Part shown: piece by piece, positions 1 to 8,668 of the stretch | Layout: each line of letters begins with the position of its first letter | Position numbering within the stretch: the first letter of the stretch is position 1 | Assembly (NCBI RefSeq): GCF_035953295.1 | Contig: NZ_CP108370.1 | Coordinates: 7,239,001-7,303,000 of the forward strand | DNA from: Streptomyces sp. NBC_01335 | GTDB taxonomy: Bacteria > Actinomycetota > Actinomycetes > Streptomycetales > Streptomycetaceae | Direction of reading: 5' to 3' | DNA length: 64,000 nucleotides | Notes under the pieces: generated by a model | Databases searched by the model: none | What the model saw: the letters and a program-made list of their open reading frames with translations, nothing else | What the model was told of the DNA's origin: nothing | Made by a program: the position numbers and the translations under genes

Positions 1-199
1 GGTCCTGCGCCAGGGAGACGGACCTGGCCACCCCGTGCCCGCGCCGCAGCCGTCCCGCACGGGCCAGCTCCTCCACGTCCCGGCGCACCGTGACCACGGA
101 GACGTCGAGTTCCTCGGCGAGTGAGCTCACCTTCACCGCCCCCCGCGACCCCACCACCGCGAGGATTCGCTGCCGCCTGAGTTCCACCGGCTCCCGCAT
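1..199 (-). CDS. DeoR-family transcriptional regulator, N-terminal part (runs off the window)
   Basis: Only the first 66 codons are inside the window; the rest lies to the left. The visible part is a DeoR-type winged helix-turn-helix: after MREPVELRRQRIL comes a LAEELDVS helix, then VTVRRDVEELARAG and RRGHGVA, the usual DeoR signature (V-R-R-D then H-G-x-A). Such proteins normally carry a C-terminal sugar-phosphate sensing domain and repress carbohydrate genes; that domain is not seen here. The gene is divergent from the TSUP transporter at 363, with two GAGCGCTT repeats between them that could be its operator. The family call is good; the effector is unknown. Confidence 0.75.
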   Translation of the reverse strand, partial: MREPVELRRQRILAVVGSRGAVKVSSLAEELDVSVVTVRRDVEELARAGRLRRGHGVARSVSLAQD

Positions 200-241
200 G
201 CTGTTGGCCCCTTACCCCGTACTGCCGCATGGTGTTCGTTT

Positions 242-261
242 GAGCGCTTCTTCGAGCGCTT
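242..261. promoter_or_regulatory. Paired GAGCGCTT repeats between divergent genes
   Basis: GAGCGCTT occurs at 242-249 and again at 254-261, each containing the hexamer palindrome AGCGCT, with starts 12 bp apart. It lies about 45 bp upstream of the DeoR start and about 100 bp upstream of the transporter start. A regulator bound here could act on both promoters. This is inference from spacing and symmetry only. Confidence 0.35.
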
Positions 262-362
262 GCGGCGCAGCATAGGCAGATCGTCCCGGCCGGACGCCAG
301 GGGGTGTGGCCCGGTGGGCGGTGCACGGCACCAGAATCGATGTGCTTAGCATTCGATCCGCA

Positions 363-1253
363 ATGGATACCCTCACGCTTGTACAACTGGCCGTGCTCGC
401 CGCGGCATCCGCCCTCGTCGGCTTCTCGAAGACCTCGATCAACGGCGCCAACACGATCAGCCTCGCGGTCTTCGCGGCAGTGCTCCCGGCCCGCGAGTCC
501 ACCGGTGTGCTGCTCCCGCTCCTGATCGCCGGTGACGTCCTCGCCGTCCTCGTCTACCGGCGCCACGCGCACTGGCCGACGCTGCTACGGCTCTTCCCCG
601 CCGTCGCGGTCGGCCTGGTGGCCGGAACGCTCTTCCTGAAGTACGCGGGTGACGGCGCCGTACGCACGTCGATCGGGGCCATCCTGCTGGTCATGGTCGG
701 CGTCACGCTCTGGCGGCGGCGCCGGGCCGGGCCTCCGGAAGGCGAGGAGCGGGCGCCCGTCGCGACAGCGGCGGAGGGCGGGAAGCAGACGGAGACGGGG
801 GCGCGGACCGAGGGGTCGAACGGGTCGAACGGGTCGAACGGGTTGAACGGGGCGACGGTCGCGGTGTCACGGCCCTCCGGCCGGCGGGCCCGGAACACCG
901 CACGCGCTCAGGCGGGAACGTACGGGGTGCTCGGCGGCTTCACCACCATGGTGGCCAACGCGGCCGGCCCCGTCATGTCGCTCTACCTGCTCTCCTCCGG
1001 GATGCGCAAGCTCGGCTTCCTCGGAACCTCCGCCTGGTTCTTCCTGATCGTCAACGTCACCAAGGTGCCGTTCAGCGTCGGACTCGGCCTGATCGACGGG
1101 CGCTCGCTGCTGCTCGACGCGGTCCTGGTCCTCTTCGTCCTGCCCGGTGCCTGGCTGGGCCGCCGGTGCGTGGACCGGATCAACCAGCGGCTTTTCGAGC
1201 GGATCGTGCTCGTGGCGACGGTGGTGGGCGGACTCCAGTTGCTGCTGCTCTGA
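363..1253 (+). CDS. TSUP (TauE/SafE) family membrane exporter
   Basis: A 296-residue integral membrane protein. It starts MDTLTLVQLAVLAAASALVG and carries the TSUP-type GFSKTSINGA loop after the first helix, then about seven or eight hydrophobic segments in two halves. The second half begins GFTTMVANAAGPVMSLY, the repeated family motif. TSUP proteins move sulfite, sulfoacetate or related small anions or metals across the membrane; the substrate cannot be told here. The cytoplasmic linker between the halves (about residues 130-185) is charged and contains a Ser-Asn-Gly tandem repeat from four 9-bp DNA units at 813-848. An upstream in-frame start at 306 would add 19 residues without a hydrophobic lead, so 363 is preferred. 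Confidence 0.8.
   Translation: MDTLTLVQLAVLAAASALVGFSKTSINGANTISLAVFAAVLPARESTGVLLPLLIAGDVLAVLVYRRHAHWPTLLRLFPAVAVGLVAGTLFLKYAGDGAVRTSIGAILLVMVGVTLWRRRRAGPPEGEERAPVATAAEGGKQTETGARTEGSNGSNGSNGLNGATVAVSRPSGRRARNTARAQAGTYGVLGGFTTMVANAAGPVMSLYLLSSGMRKLGFLGTSAWFFLIVNVTKVPFSVGLGLIDGRSLLLDAVLVLFVLPGAWLGRRCVDRINQRLFERIVLVATVVGGLQLLLL
813..848 (+). repeat. Four 9-bp tandem units inside the TSUP gene
   Basis: The unit GGGTCGAAC is repeated three times, followed by GGGTTGAAC. It encodes Ser-Asn-Gly repeats in the variable cytoplasmic linker, so changes in copy number would stay in frame. Confidence 0.85.
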
Positions 1254-1317
1254 GGACCGGGCCCGGTCCGTGGGCCGCACCGGCGCCGCGCCGGGCGCAT
1301 CGCGCGTATCGCGTGGC

Positions 1318-1845
1318 TCAGGGAAGCAGCAGCCAGTCCGTCCCGACGGCCGCGAGCAGACCGATTCCGAGCAGCCAACTCGCGAGTCTTGTACGTCCGT
1401 TGCGGCTGAGCTCCATCACCACGCCGCACAGGATGAGGGCGAGTCCGTAGACGCCGACGACCAGGACCGACGAGCGGCTGGCGATGCGCATCCACAGGAC
1501 CACCGCCATCACGGCCATGCCCACCGAGGACAGCGCGATGCGCAGCCGCCTTGCCTGACGAGGCGTCAAGCGCCGCTCTCCCGTGGCCTCTGCGCCCACC
1601 TCCTCGTCGGAGGCGACCTGCTGGGAGGCTTCCTCCTCAGCAGCCGTCGCGTCGGGGGCCGTTCCCACGGGCGGCGCGCCCTCGGTGTCGTCCTCCCGGA
1701 CTCCGTCTTGCGTCTCGTTCCGGTCCGGGGTCTCGGGCCTGTCCGGGGTCTCGTTCCGGTCCGGGGTCTCGGTCCGGCCCTGGTCGGCGTCCTCGTCCTC
1801 GACCCGGACCTGTTCCCGAACCTGTTCCTGGTCAGCAGTGCTCAT
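1318..1845 (-). CDS. Small membrane protein with repetitive acidic N-terminus, unknown function
   Basis: 175 residues from the ATG at 1845. The first ~100 residues are charged and disordered, with ETPDRN/ETPDRP repeated four times (DNA repeat about 1711-1776). A basic stretch (RRLTPRQARRLRIAL) then leads into two or three hydrophobic segments ending in LLGIGLLAAVGTDWLLLP. I do not recognise a named family; the layout (disordered cytosolic head, short helical-hairpin membrane tail) is common in small Streptomyces proteins of unknown role. It converges on the TSUP gene and lies just downstream of the DUF309 gene on the same strand. A longer open frame exists upstream but has no domain and only arginine/proline-rich shadow sequence, so the internal ATG is chosen. 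Confidence 0.6.
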   Translation of the reverse strand: MSTADQEQVREQVRVEDEDADQGRTETPDRNETPDRPETPDRNETQDGVREDDTEGAPPVGTAPDATAAEEEASQQVASDEEVGAEATGERRLTPRQARRLRIALSSVGMAVMAVVLWMRIASRSSVLVVGVYGLALILCGVVMELSRNGRTRLASWLLGIGLLAAVGTDWLLLP

Positions 1846-1928
1846 GGAGCCGGATCGTAACGGCTGTCCGTCGCCGGGGGTACGGCGAGCCCGAGCGGGA
1901 TGCGGTTCACACCCGCCGGAAGCGCTCC

Positions 1929-2540
1929 TCACGGACGGAGCGGACAGAGCCGAGGCGCATCCGCGGCCGCGTCCAGCCCTCCGTCGGCCCCGCGCGCCGG
2001 GTCGGCCGGTTCGGCCTGATCCGTCGGGTCGGTCGGGGCCGTCGGGTCGACCGGGCCGGCCGCGGAAGCCGCTTCCGGCTCCGCCCCCACGTCCGCCACC
2101 GCCCCCCGGCGCTCCACGCGTCCCGCCAACTCCCGTGCCCAGTCGATCAGCCCGTCGATCCCGATTCCGTACGGTTCGAGGGTGCGATATGCGCCAAGTA
2201 CGCCCGCTCCCCGGCGCAGCAACCGGGCCCCTCCCACCGCGTTGCCGCGTGCCGAGTGCGTCAGCCCCACCGCCAACTGAGCCATCGCACGCCAGAGTTC
2301 GCGGTCCTCCTCGGGACCGGACTTCCACGCGTCCTCGAAGACCTCGTGCGCGTGGAACGGCATGCCGGCGTCCAGCAGACGCTGCGCCTCCCGCAGTGTC
2401 TCCCCGGGGGAGCGCACCACCCCCTCGGGCTGGCGCCCCACCCCCTCGGTCCCGTAGGGCAGGGGGCGTCCCAGCCCGTCCCTGGGGCGTGCGTTGCGCG
2501 CCCGGCCTTCGTCGTCGCGGTCCCTGTGCGTCTCGTCCAC
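1929..2540 (-). CDS. DUF309 domain protein
   Basis: 203 residues from the GTG at 2540, with a GGGG-type ribosome site a little upstream. The core (about residues 55-130) has the family signature: LLDAGMPFHAHEVFEDAWKS, then ELWRAMAQLAVGLTHSARGN and GIDGLIDWARELA. The HEVFE-x-x-W histidine/glutamate cluster is typical of this all-helical domain. The biochemical function is unknown. The C-terminal ~50 residues are low-complexity (Asp-Pro-Thr repeats). It is divergent from the large ATPase gene at 2660 with a 119-bp shared upstream region. Confidence 0.75.
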   Translation of the reverse strand: MDETHRDRDDEGRARNARPRDGLGRPLPYGTEGVGRQPEGVVRSPGETLREAQRLLDAGMPFHAHEVFEDAWKSGPEEDRELWRAMAQLAVGLTHSARGNAVGGARLLRRGAGVLGAYRTLEPYGIGIDGLIDWARELAGRVERRGAVADVGAEPEAASAAGPVDPTAPTDPTDQAEPADPARGADGGLDAAADAPRLCPLRP

Positions 2541-2659
2541 GGCTTGATTGTGCCCCTGAGCGGCCCTTACCTGCGGTGAAGTGTTCGAAGCGCCGCCCGT
2601 GCCGCTCCGCGCACGACTACGCTCGGCCCTTGTCCGCATCACCTTGGGGAAGGGGAGGC

Positions 2660-5311
2660 ATGAAGCCGTCCCGGCCGTTGTACGAGCGCGATCCCGAACT
2701 CGCCGCCGCAGCAGACGCGGTGGCCGCACTCTGTGGCGCGCAGGCCGTCGGCGGCCTGCTGGTCTACAGCGGGGAGGCGGGACTCGGCAAGACCGCGCTG
2801 CTGGCGGAGGTCCAGGCCATGGCGGCCGACCGCTGCACCGTCTGGTCGGCGCGTGGCGGTGAGACCGTCACGTCGGTCCCGTTCCACGTCGTACGCCAAC
2901 TGCTCCAGCCCGCGCTCGTCCAGATCGCGCCCGACCAGCTCCGTGAGCTGTTCGGCGACTGGTACGAGACCACCGCGCCCGCCCTCGGGCTCGCGCAGCC
3001 CAGTGGGCCGCAGCCCGAGCCCCAGGGCGTCCGGGACGGCCTCGACCACGTCGTCCGTCAACTCGCGGTCCGCCACAGCCACCGGCCCCTGCTGCTCATC
3101 GTCGACGACGCGCACTGGGCGGACGGCGAATCCCTCGACTGGCTCTCCTCGTTCACCGAGAACCTCGGCGATCTGCCTTTACTCGCCGTTCCGGCCTACC
3201 GTCCGCAGGAAATGGCCGACCGGGGCAGGTTCGGGGCCTTCGACCCGAACGCGGCGGGCGACCCCGCCAAACTCGTCCGCATCCCGTTGCGCGCGCTCAC
3301 CCCGGACGCGACCGCCCATCTGGTCCGCGAGAGCCTCGGGGAGCACGCGGACGACCCGTTCTGCCGCGAGGTCTGGGCGGTGACCGGAGGCAACCCGTAC
3401 GAGGCGGTCGAACTGGTCGCCAAGGTGCAGGACGAAGAGATGCCGCCGGTGGAGGAGTCCGCGGGGCAACTGCGCCCACTCGGCGCGTCCGCCCGGGGCC
3501 GCGGGCTCGTCACCCGGCTTGAGCGGCTGGGAACCAACGCCAACCGGTTCGCCTGGGCCGCCGCCGTACTGGGCACGGAGATCTCGCGGGACATCGCCGC
3601 CAATCTGGCGGGGATGAGCCCGGCGGAGGCCGCCGACTGCACCGCCAAGCTCCGCGAAGCCCGCATCATCACCGGCTTCGACCCGCTCGAGTTCGTCCAC
3701 CCGCTCATCGCCACGACCATCTACGACTCGATCCCGCCGGCCACCCGTACGGCCATGCACGGGCGAGCGGCCTGGGCCCTCACCGACGCCGGACACGGCG
3801 TCGCGGCCGCCTCGCGCCATCTGCTCGAAGTCCACGCGGACGACGACCAGGACGTGGTGAGGCAGCTCCGTGAGGCGGCCGCACACCACCTCGCGGTCGG
3901 CGCCCCGGAAGCAGCCCGGCGCTGTCTGGAACGCGCCGTCGAAGAGCCGCCCCGGCCCGAGGACCGCGCGCTGATCCTCTACGAGCTGGGCTGTGCGACG
4001 CTCCTCAGCTCACCCGCGACCACGGTGCGCCACTTGCGGAACGCGCTCGACACTCCGGGCCTGGACGACCGGCAGCGGGTCGACGCGACCTTCCGGCTCG
4101 CCGCCGCGCTCGCCCACAACAACGAGCTCAAGGTGGCGGCCGACACCCTCGCGGCGGAGGCGGCACGCACCGCTCCGGGGCCGGGACTGATGCGTCTGCA
4201 GGCCGCGCACTTCCAGTGGGAGGGGATGCAGCGGGAGGAGGACGACGGTGCGGCCCGCTCGCGCCGGCTCGTCAAGAACGCGGACCATCTGGAAGGCCGG
4301 GACAACCCCGAGCGCGCCCTGATCACCCTGCGCGCGTTCGACGCCATGATGCGGGGCGAGAGCGCCGAGCTCGTCGTCGAGCTCTGCGAACGCGCGCTCG
4401 TCGACGGCAGCCCCGCCCGGGGGCTCGGCTGGACGGACCCGGAGTGGGGCTTCGAATTCCCCACCATGGTCGGCATCACCTACGCCTTCACCGACCAGTA
4501 CGAGCGGGCCCAGAGCCTCTTCGGAGAAGCGGTACGGGCCTTCGAGATCTCCGGCTGGAGCGGCGCGCACCTCGCCTTCGCCCACACCCTGCTCGGCCTC
4601 GTCGCCCGGCGCCGCGGAAGGCTCGCGGAGGCCGAGGGCTTCCTGCGCGAGGGCCTGCGGCTCGCCGACCGTGTCGGCGTCGGCCTTCCCGTCCACTGGG
4701 ACGCGGCGTGCCTCCTCATCGACACCCTGCTGGCGCGCGGCCGTACGGCCGAGGCGCGGGCGATCGCGGACCAGTACGAGTTCGGTGCCCCGTTCCCGTA
4801 TCCCAGCGCCATGGTCCTCCCCGACGCCCCGTGCGTCAGCGGACGTCTGCTGCTGGCCGAGGGGCGGACCGCGGAGGCCGTCGCCGAGCTCGAAGCGGCG
4901 GGACTCGCGCTGGAGGTGCGCGAGCGGCACAACGGCGTCTGGGCGCCCTGGGCCTTCGACCTGGCCCGCGCGCTGGCCGACACCGACCCGGCCAGGGGAG
5001 CCGAGATCGCGGCCCAGGCCAGAAAGCACGCGGAACGCTTCGGAACGGACACCGCGATCGGTGAGGCCCTGCGCTGCCTCGCCGTGTTCGCGCCCGCCGA
5101 AGAGGCCGAGAAGCTCTTGGCCGACGCCGTACGACACCTGGAGGCGTCCTCCTCCGAGTACGAGCACGCGCTCGCCCGGTACGAGTACGGCATGGCGACC
5201 CGCAGCACCCGGGAACTCGCCCGCGCCCACAAACTGGCCCTCGCCTGTGGCGCCGACGCACTCGCTCATCGCGCCCAGCAGGCACGCGCGTCAATTCGAC
5301 CCTCGGAGTGA
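2660..5311 (+). CDS. LAL-type AAA ATPase with TPR-like repeats, lacking the LuxR helix-turn-helix
   Basis: 883 residues; ATG at 2660 follows the ribosome site AGGGGAGG. The N-terminal AAA_16/NB domain has Walker A GEAGLGKT (38-45) and Walker B LLLIVDDAHWAD (144-155). Residues about 350-880 are helical TPR-like repeats. This is the architecture of large ATP-binding LuxR (LAL/MalT-like) regulators, but the protein stops after AHRAQQARASIRPSE, where those regulators have a linker leading to a C-terminal LuxR DNA-binding domain. No such domain is encoded in the 50 bp before the tRNA. Either it is truncated or it acts through a partner. Codon 174 (3179-3181) is TTA, so translation may need the rare bldA leucyl-tRNA. 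Confidence 0.75.
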   Translation: MKPSRPLYERDPELAAAADAVAALCGAQAVGGLLVYSGEAGLGKTALLAEVQAMAADRCTVWSARGGETVTSVPFHVVRQLLQPALVQIAPDQLRELFGDWYETTAPALGLAQPSGPQPEPQGVRDGLDHVVRQLAVRHSHRPLLLIVDDAHWADGESLDWLSSFTENLGDLPLLAVPAYRPQEMADRGRFGAFDPNAAGDPAKLVRIPLRALTPDATAHLVRESLGEHADDPFCREVWAVTGGNPYEAVELVAKVQDEEMPPVEESAGQLRPLGASARGRGLVTRLERLGTNANRFAWAAAVLGTEISRDIAANLAGMSPAEAADCTAKLREARIITGFDPLEFVHPLIATTIYDSIPPATRTAMHGRAAWALTDAGHGVAAASRHLLEVHADDDQDVVRQLREAAAHHLAVGAPEAARRCLERAVEEPPRPEDRALILYELGCATLLSSPATTVRHLRNALDTPGLDDRQRVDATFRLAAALAHNNELKVAADTLAAEAARTAPGPGLMRLQAAHFQWEGMQREEDDGAARSRRLVKNADHLEGRDNPERALITLRAFDAMMRGESAELVVELCERALVDGSPARGLGWTDPEWGFEFPTMVGITYAFTDQYERAQSLFGEAVRAFEISGWSGAHLAFAHTLLGLVARRRGRLAEAEGFLREGLRLADRVGVGLPVHWDAACLLIDTLLARGRTAEARAIADQYEFGAPFPYPSAMVLPDAPCVSGRLLLAEGRTAEAVAELEAAGLALEVRERHNGVWAPWAFDLARALADTDPARGAEIAAQARKHAERFGTDTAIGEALRCLAVFAPAEEAEKLLADAVRHLEASSSEYEHALARYEYGMATRSTRELARAHKLALACGADALAHRAQQARASIRPSE

Positions 5312-5361
5312 GGTAATGTTTTCCCTGCGCGGCCGACCGGGAACACCGGGAGGAAACGCAG

Positions 5362-5435
<74 letters not shown>

Positions 5436-5450
5436 CTCGAAAGAGTCGTA

Positions 5451-5498
5451 GATCAGGGCCGGTTTCGGAGACATTCGAAACCGGCCCTGATCATTTTT
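5451..5498 (+). terminator. Strong terminator after tRNA-Pro
   Basis: A perfect 17-bp stem (5451-5467 with 5476-5492) and 8-nt loop, followed by ATTTTTGG. It lies 16 bp after the tRNA. The copies of TGGGGACC at 5498-5505 and 5510-5517 begin directly behind it. Confidence 0.85.
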
Positions 5499-5717
5499 GG
5501 GGACCATGTGGGGACCGGTGTCTCTGGCCGGGGCATTCTCCCAGGTCATGGCCCGGCCACGGGTGCCCCGAAGAATCAGCCGCCCGAGAACCACATCGGA
5601 CGTGGTCCCGGCCGACCAGGCGCATTCGTCCCACGCGATGCGGAGCCATGTCCGCCAGACGTGGGATCCGGGCGGTGATCCCCCCGCCTGCCACCCCACC
5701 CCGTCGTACGACCGTGG

Positions 5718-6512
5718 TCAGTCAGGGAGCGACCTGACATTGATGACCGGGAGGGGCGGTCCGACGGGGCGCATGACGGGCGTGAGGATGATGCGGCGCT
5801 CGTCATTGTCGTAGTCGATTCGCGCGTTGCAGGAGAGGGGGGAGTGGCTTCCGTTGCTGTCACGCAGCCCGCTCTGGTCGGCCAGCTGCATGGCGCGGGT
5901 CTTGAGATGCTGGACCCATACCTGAAGGTCCGTGAGGGAACCGGATGGCACGAGATGGCGCATGTCGGCGCGGGTGAACTGTTCGGCGAGGGCTTCGAGG
6001 GCGTCGCCGGCGCAGCCGTACCCACTCGTCGGCAGTCTCTCGACGAAGAGGCCGACGGTCAGAACCCACGCCAGGGCGAAGTCCTGGAGGTGTTCGTGCT
6101 CTTGGGCCCGGACGATCGTGCAGAGATCCGGGGTGAGTTCCACGCACACTTGGTGCGGCAAGAGTTCGAGGCCGGGCTCGGTCACCCAGTGGATCGGTGG
6201 GGAACCCTCGAGCAGGTACGCGCCGTCCGAACCCCAGGTGCCGTTCGCGCGGGTGACCATGCTCACCGTGGAGACGCCGGCCTGAGCGATCTGCGTTCCG
6301 ACGTTTTTCAGGTCGAACCGATAATTCCGGGCCACGAGCCCACCGTCGACGAATTCGAGTGCGAAGGAGTCCGGCCATCTGTATCCGGTGACGCCGAAGA
6401 CGAGTCGCCGCCCGTGAGTGCTCAGTGAGGAGAGAGGAACCCTGCGGACGGTTGGCGAATTGAGGGTGTACTTCCGCATCAGGACAAGCACCTGGTTCGA
6501 CTGCTCCGTCAT
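5718..6512 (-). CDS. Hypothetical protein, possibly element-borne
   Basis: 264 residues from the ATG at 6512, which has a strong GGGGGGAG ribosome site. I recognise no family. It begins MTEQSNQVLVLMRKYTLNSP and includes a middle part with alternating hydrophobic beta-like stretches (SFALEFVDGGLVARNYRF) and a helical section (LCTIVRAQEHEHLQDFALAW). There is no signal peptide or membrane segment. Base composition is slightly lower in GC than in neighbouring genes. It sits alone behind the tRNA-Pro and is followed by a non-coding AT-richer tract, a position typical of cargo left by an integrated element. Confidence 0.6.
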   Translation of the reverse strand: MTEQSNQVLVLMRKYTLNSPTVRRVPLSSLSTHGRRLVFGVTGYRWPDSFALEFVDGGLVARNYRFDLKNVGTQIAQAGVSTVSMVTRANGTWGSDGAYLLEGSPPIHWVTEPGLELLPHQVCVELTPDLCTIVRAQEHEHLQDFALAWVLTVGLFVERLPTSGYGCAGDALEALAEQFTRADMRHLVPSGSLTDLQVWVQHLKTRAMQLADQSGLRDSNGSHSPLSCNARIDYDNDERRIILTPVMRPVGPPLPVINVRSLPD

Positions 6513-7194
6513 GCGATGTCTCCCCCCTGACCCGGAATCCCGCACGAGGGGGACACCGTCGGTCAGCTCCACTCCGTGAAGGCCGATCGGCCGTGCCCCA
6601 TCATTGAACGTACGTCGTCTCTCCACCAGCCCTTCACGACAAGCGGATGATGCCGGCTCCGCTTCGTGCCCGGGTGGCGTGGCGGATGGTCGGCGCGAGG
6701 GATCGCCCCGGTGCCGGCGCGGAAGAGGCGGTGCGGCACGGTTTGCGCCGGTCGTCGGGGAGACCGCCGAAGCCGGGATGTCGCTCCGTCATACGTGACC
6801 GCGGTGGGCCTTACGTGAGGGGGAGGTCCGTGGTGACGTGTTCGTTCCACGCGAAACGTCTCCCCGCGAGTCGGCCGTTTGTTGCTCCCCGGGTTGCTGC
6901 AGAGGTATTGGTGGGATGGATTTTCGGTATGCCCATATGAAGCAAGGTTCTTGTCGCGATCTTCCTTCAAATCGATGTTGCATCAACGTCGGCTGGACAA
7001 ATGATCACCCATCGTCTTACATACATCCCATCTTTGGTGCAGTTTCGTCCCGCTGCGGCTCAGGCACCCCTACCGCCCGCTCCGGGACAAGGACGAGGAC
7101 GCACCCCTGAAGTCCGCACCGCATGCTCTGCCGCCGCCAGGTCCGTGTCCGATCCACACCGGCACACGCCCGTCCACGCTTCGGAGGAATTCTC
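6513..7194. other. Non-coding, lower-GC intergenic region
   Basis: About 680 bp without a convincing gene. The stretch 6890-7040 is visibly AT-richer than the rest of the window, and the short open frames in it are rich in Arg, Cys and Pro with no codon bias. It may hold promoters for the unrecognised gene on the left and the mutarotase-like gene on the right, or remains of an integrated element. I see no tRNA or clear att duplication in it. Confidence 0.5.
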
Positions 7195-7626
7195 GTGCTC
7201 CTGACCGATCTGCTGCACCCCGGCATGCTCGAAGCCCTGGCCGGAGCCGGACACGGCGCCTGCGTGCTGCTCACCGACGGCCATTACCCCGCGAGCACGG
7301 CCGTCGGACCGCGCGCCCGGGTCGTCCACCTCAACGTCGCGCCCGGTCTGCTCGACGTCCCGTCCGTGCTCGATGTCTTGTTGCGCGCCATCCCCGTCGA
7401 ATCGGCACAGGTGATGGTCCCGCCGGAGGGCGAACCGGAGCCCCCCGCCATCGCCGACTACCGTGCCCGGCTCGGTACGGTGCCGGTGGAGTCGCTCGAC
7501 CGGTTCGCCTTCTACGACGCGGCCCGCTCCCCGGATCTGGCCCTGGCGATCGTCACCGCCGACACCCGTACGTACGCCAACCTGCTGCTGACCATCGGCG
7601 TCCGCGCCGACACCGGTCCTCGCTGA
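7195..7626 (+). CDS. RbsD/FucU family sugar mutarotase-like protein
   Basis: 143 residues; GTG at 7195 follows TCGGAGGAATTC, a very good ribosome site. The start VLLTDLLHPGMLEALAGAGHG and the histidine in the DGHYP segment match the RbsD/FucU fold, in which a conserved His and Asp interconvert pyranose forms of ribose or fucose (pyranase or mutarotase). The C-terminal FAFYDAARSPDLALAIVTADTRTYANLLL is also the family ending. No ribose or fucose transporter genes are next to it, so it is an orphan. FucU-like is slightly favoured over RbsD, but the substrate is not fixed by the sequence. Confidence 0.8.
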   Translation: MLLTDLLHPGMLEALAGAGHGACVLLTDGHYPASTAVGPRARVVHLNVAPGLLDVPSVLDVLLRAIPVESAQVMVPPEGEPEPPAIADYRARLGTVPVESLDRFAFYDAARSPDLALAIVTADTRTYANLLLTIGVRADTGPR

Positions 7627-7885
7627 CTTCGGTCGTCCGGAGAAGGTGTGGTGCGGGGCCGTGACGGCTTCGCCCCATGCCTTTTGCGTACGTCGCCCCG
7701 CCGGACAGCGGCAGTTGAAGACGGGGTGGCAACCACCCGCGCTCTCCCGCCGGAGGGGCGAGGACCGGCCGTTGCGGCCGCGTGAAGCCGGCGGATGTCC
7801 GGGCGCGAGGACCACCCCTCCCCGCTGGGCGCCGTGTTCCCGTGGGTGATCTGTTCCAAGGGGGCGCCGACCGTAGGCGATCAGT

Positions 7886-7937
7886 GAACGAAGGTGTCGG
7901 TTCGTCCGGTGGCGTCGTTGTCTGGACACCCTCGTTC
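7886..7937 (+). promoter_or_regulatory. Inverted repeat upstream of the deoxyribosyltransferase-like gene
   Basis: GAACGAAGGTGTC (7886-7898) faces GACACCCTCGTTC (7925-7937), pairing at 12 of 13 positions around a 26-nt loop. It ends 45 bp before the next start codon and has no T-tract. It could be an operator or a leader hairpin. The rest of the 355-bp gap (7627-7982) shows nothing else. Confidence 0.4.
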
Positions 7938-7982
7938 TCGTCCCCGCAGGCACGCCTCGGGCCGCATCACCAGGAGGAACCA

Positions 7983-8372
7983 GTGTCGTACCCGCAACGG
8001 CTCACCCCCGATGAGAAGCTCGCCGACGCGAAGAGGCTGTCGAGCCTCCCGCGCATCGTCGTGATCTGCGGCTCCACCCGCTTCATGACCGAGATGACCG
8101 AGGCCGATCTGCGGGAGACCGAAGCCGGAAGGATTGTCGTCAAGCCGGGCTGTGACCTGAAGTCGCCGCACGCGCTCTGGTCCGACCCTGTCGAGGCCGA
8201 GGCGTTGAAGGTCCGACTCGACGATCTGCACCGGGCGAAGATCCGGCTCGCCGACGAGGTGCTCGTGGTGGGCGACTACATCGGAGACAGCACCCGAGCC
8301 GAAATCGCCTACGCCCGGTCGCTGGGCAGGCCCGTGCGTTTCACGCACCCCGAAGTCGACCCTGACGTCTGA
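7983..8372 (+). CDS. Nucleoside 2-deoxyribosyltransferase-like protein
   Basis: 129 residues; GTG at 7983 preceded by the site CAGGAGGAACCA. The motif IVVICGSTRF (residues ~24-33) followed later by ADEVLVVGDYIGDSTRAEIAYARSLGRPVRF matches the small Rossmann-like fold of nucleoside 2-deoxyribosyltransferases and related phage/bacterial proteins: a nucleotide-binding GST loop and a late D-S-x-x-x-E-I motif where the Glu is normally the nucleophile. The protein is short for a fully active transferase, so the activity is uncertain. No nucleotide-salvage genes are nearby. Confidence 0.6.
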   Translation: MSYPQRLTPDEKLADAKRLSSLPRIVVICGSTRFMTEMTEADLRETEAGRIVVKPGCDLKSPHALWSDPVEAEALKVRLDDLHRAKIRLADEVLVVGDYIGDSTRAEIAYARSLGRPVRFTHPEVDPDV

Positions 8373-8668
8373 CCGCTCGCTGTCACGCACGGCTCTGCTC
8401 ACGGTGAGGGCCTCCTCGAACCCACCACCGACCACTGCCAACCCGTGCGAACCACCGGAAGAAGGCGGCAGTGAAGCCGCCGACGGCGGCGAAAGGCTCG
8501 GTTGTGGCAGTTCTGGGACATATCTCGCCGGAGTGGGCGGGCAGGAATGGCGGCGACCATGGTTCCGGCGCAGAACAGCCGCGGGCCAGCGAAGAACGGG
8601 CTGCCCCCTGACGCGTCGCGCGCCCATCAGGGATCACGGGGGTGGCCCCAGGGCAAGGAGCGTTCCTG

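Noticed and set aside
1254..1269. 16-bp palindrome GGACCGGGCCCGGTCC just after the TSUP stop as a terminator
   Set aside because: It has no loop, so a hairpin would be poor; symmetry of this kind arises easily at this GC content.
1318..2328. The 336-codon extended form of the small membrane protein
   Set aside because: The added N-terminus is Arg/Gly/Pro shadow sequence overlapping the DUF309 gene; the ATG at 1845 is the natural start.
6563..6970. A 135-codon open frame on the minus strand in the low-GC gap
   Set aside because: The product is rich in Arg, His and Pro, without a domain, and there is no ribosome site.
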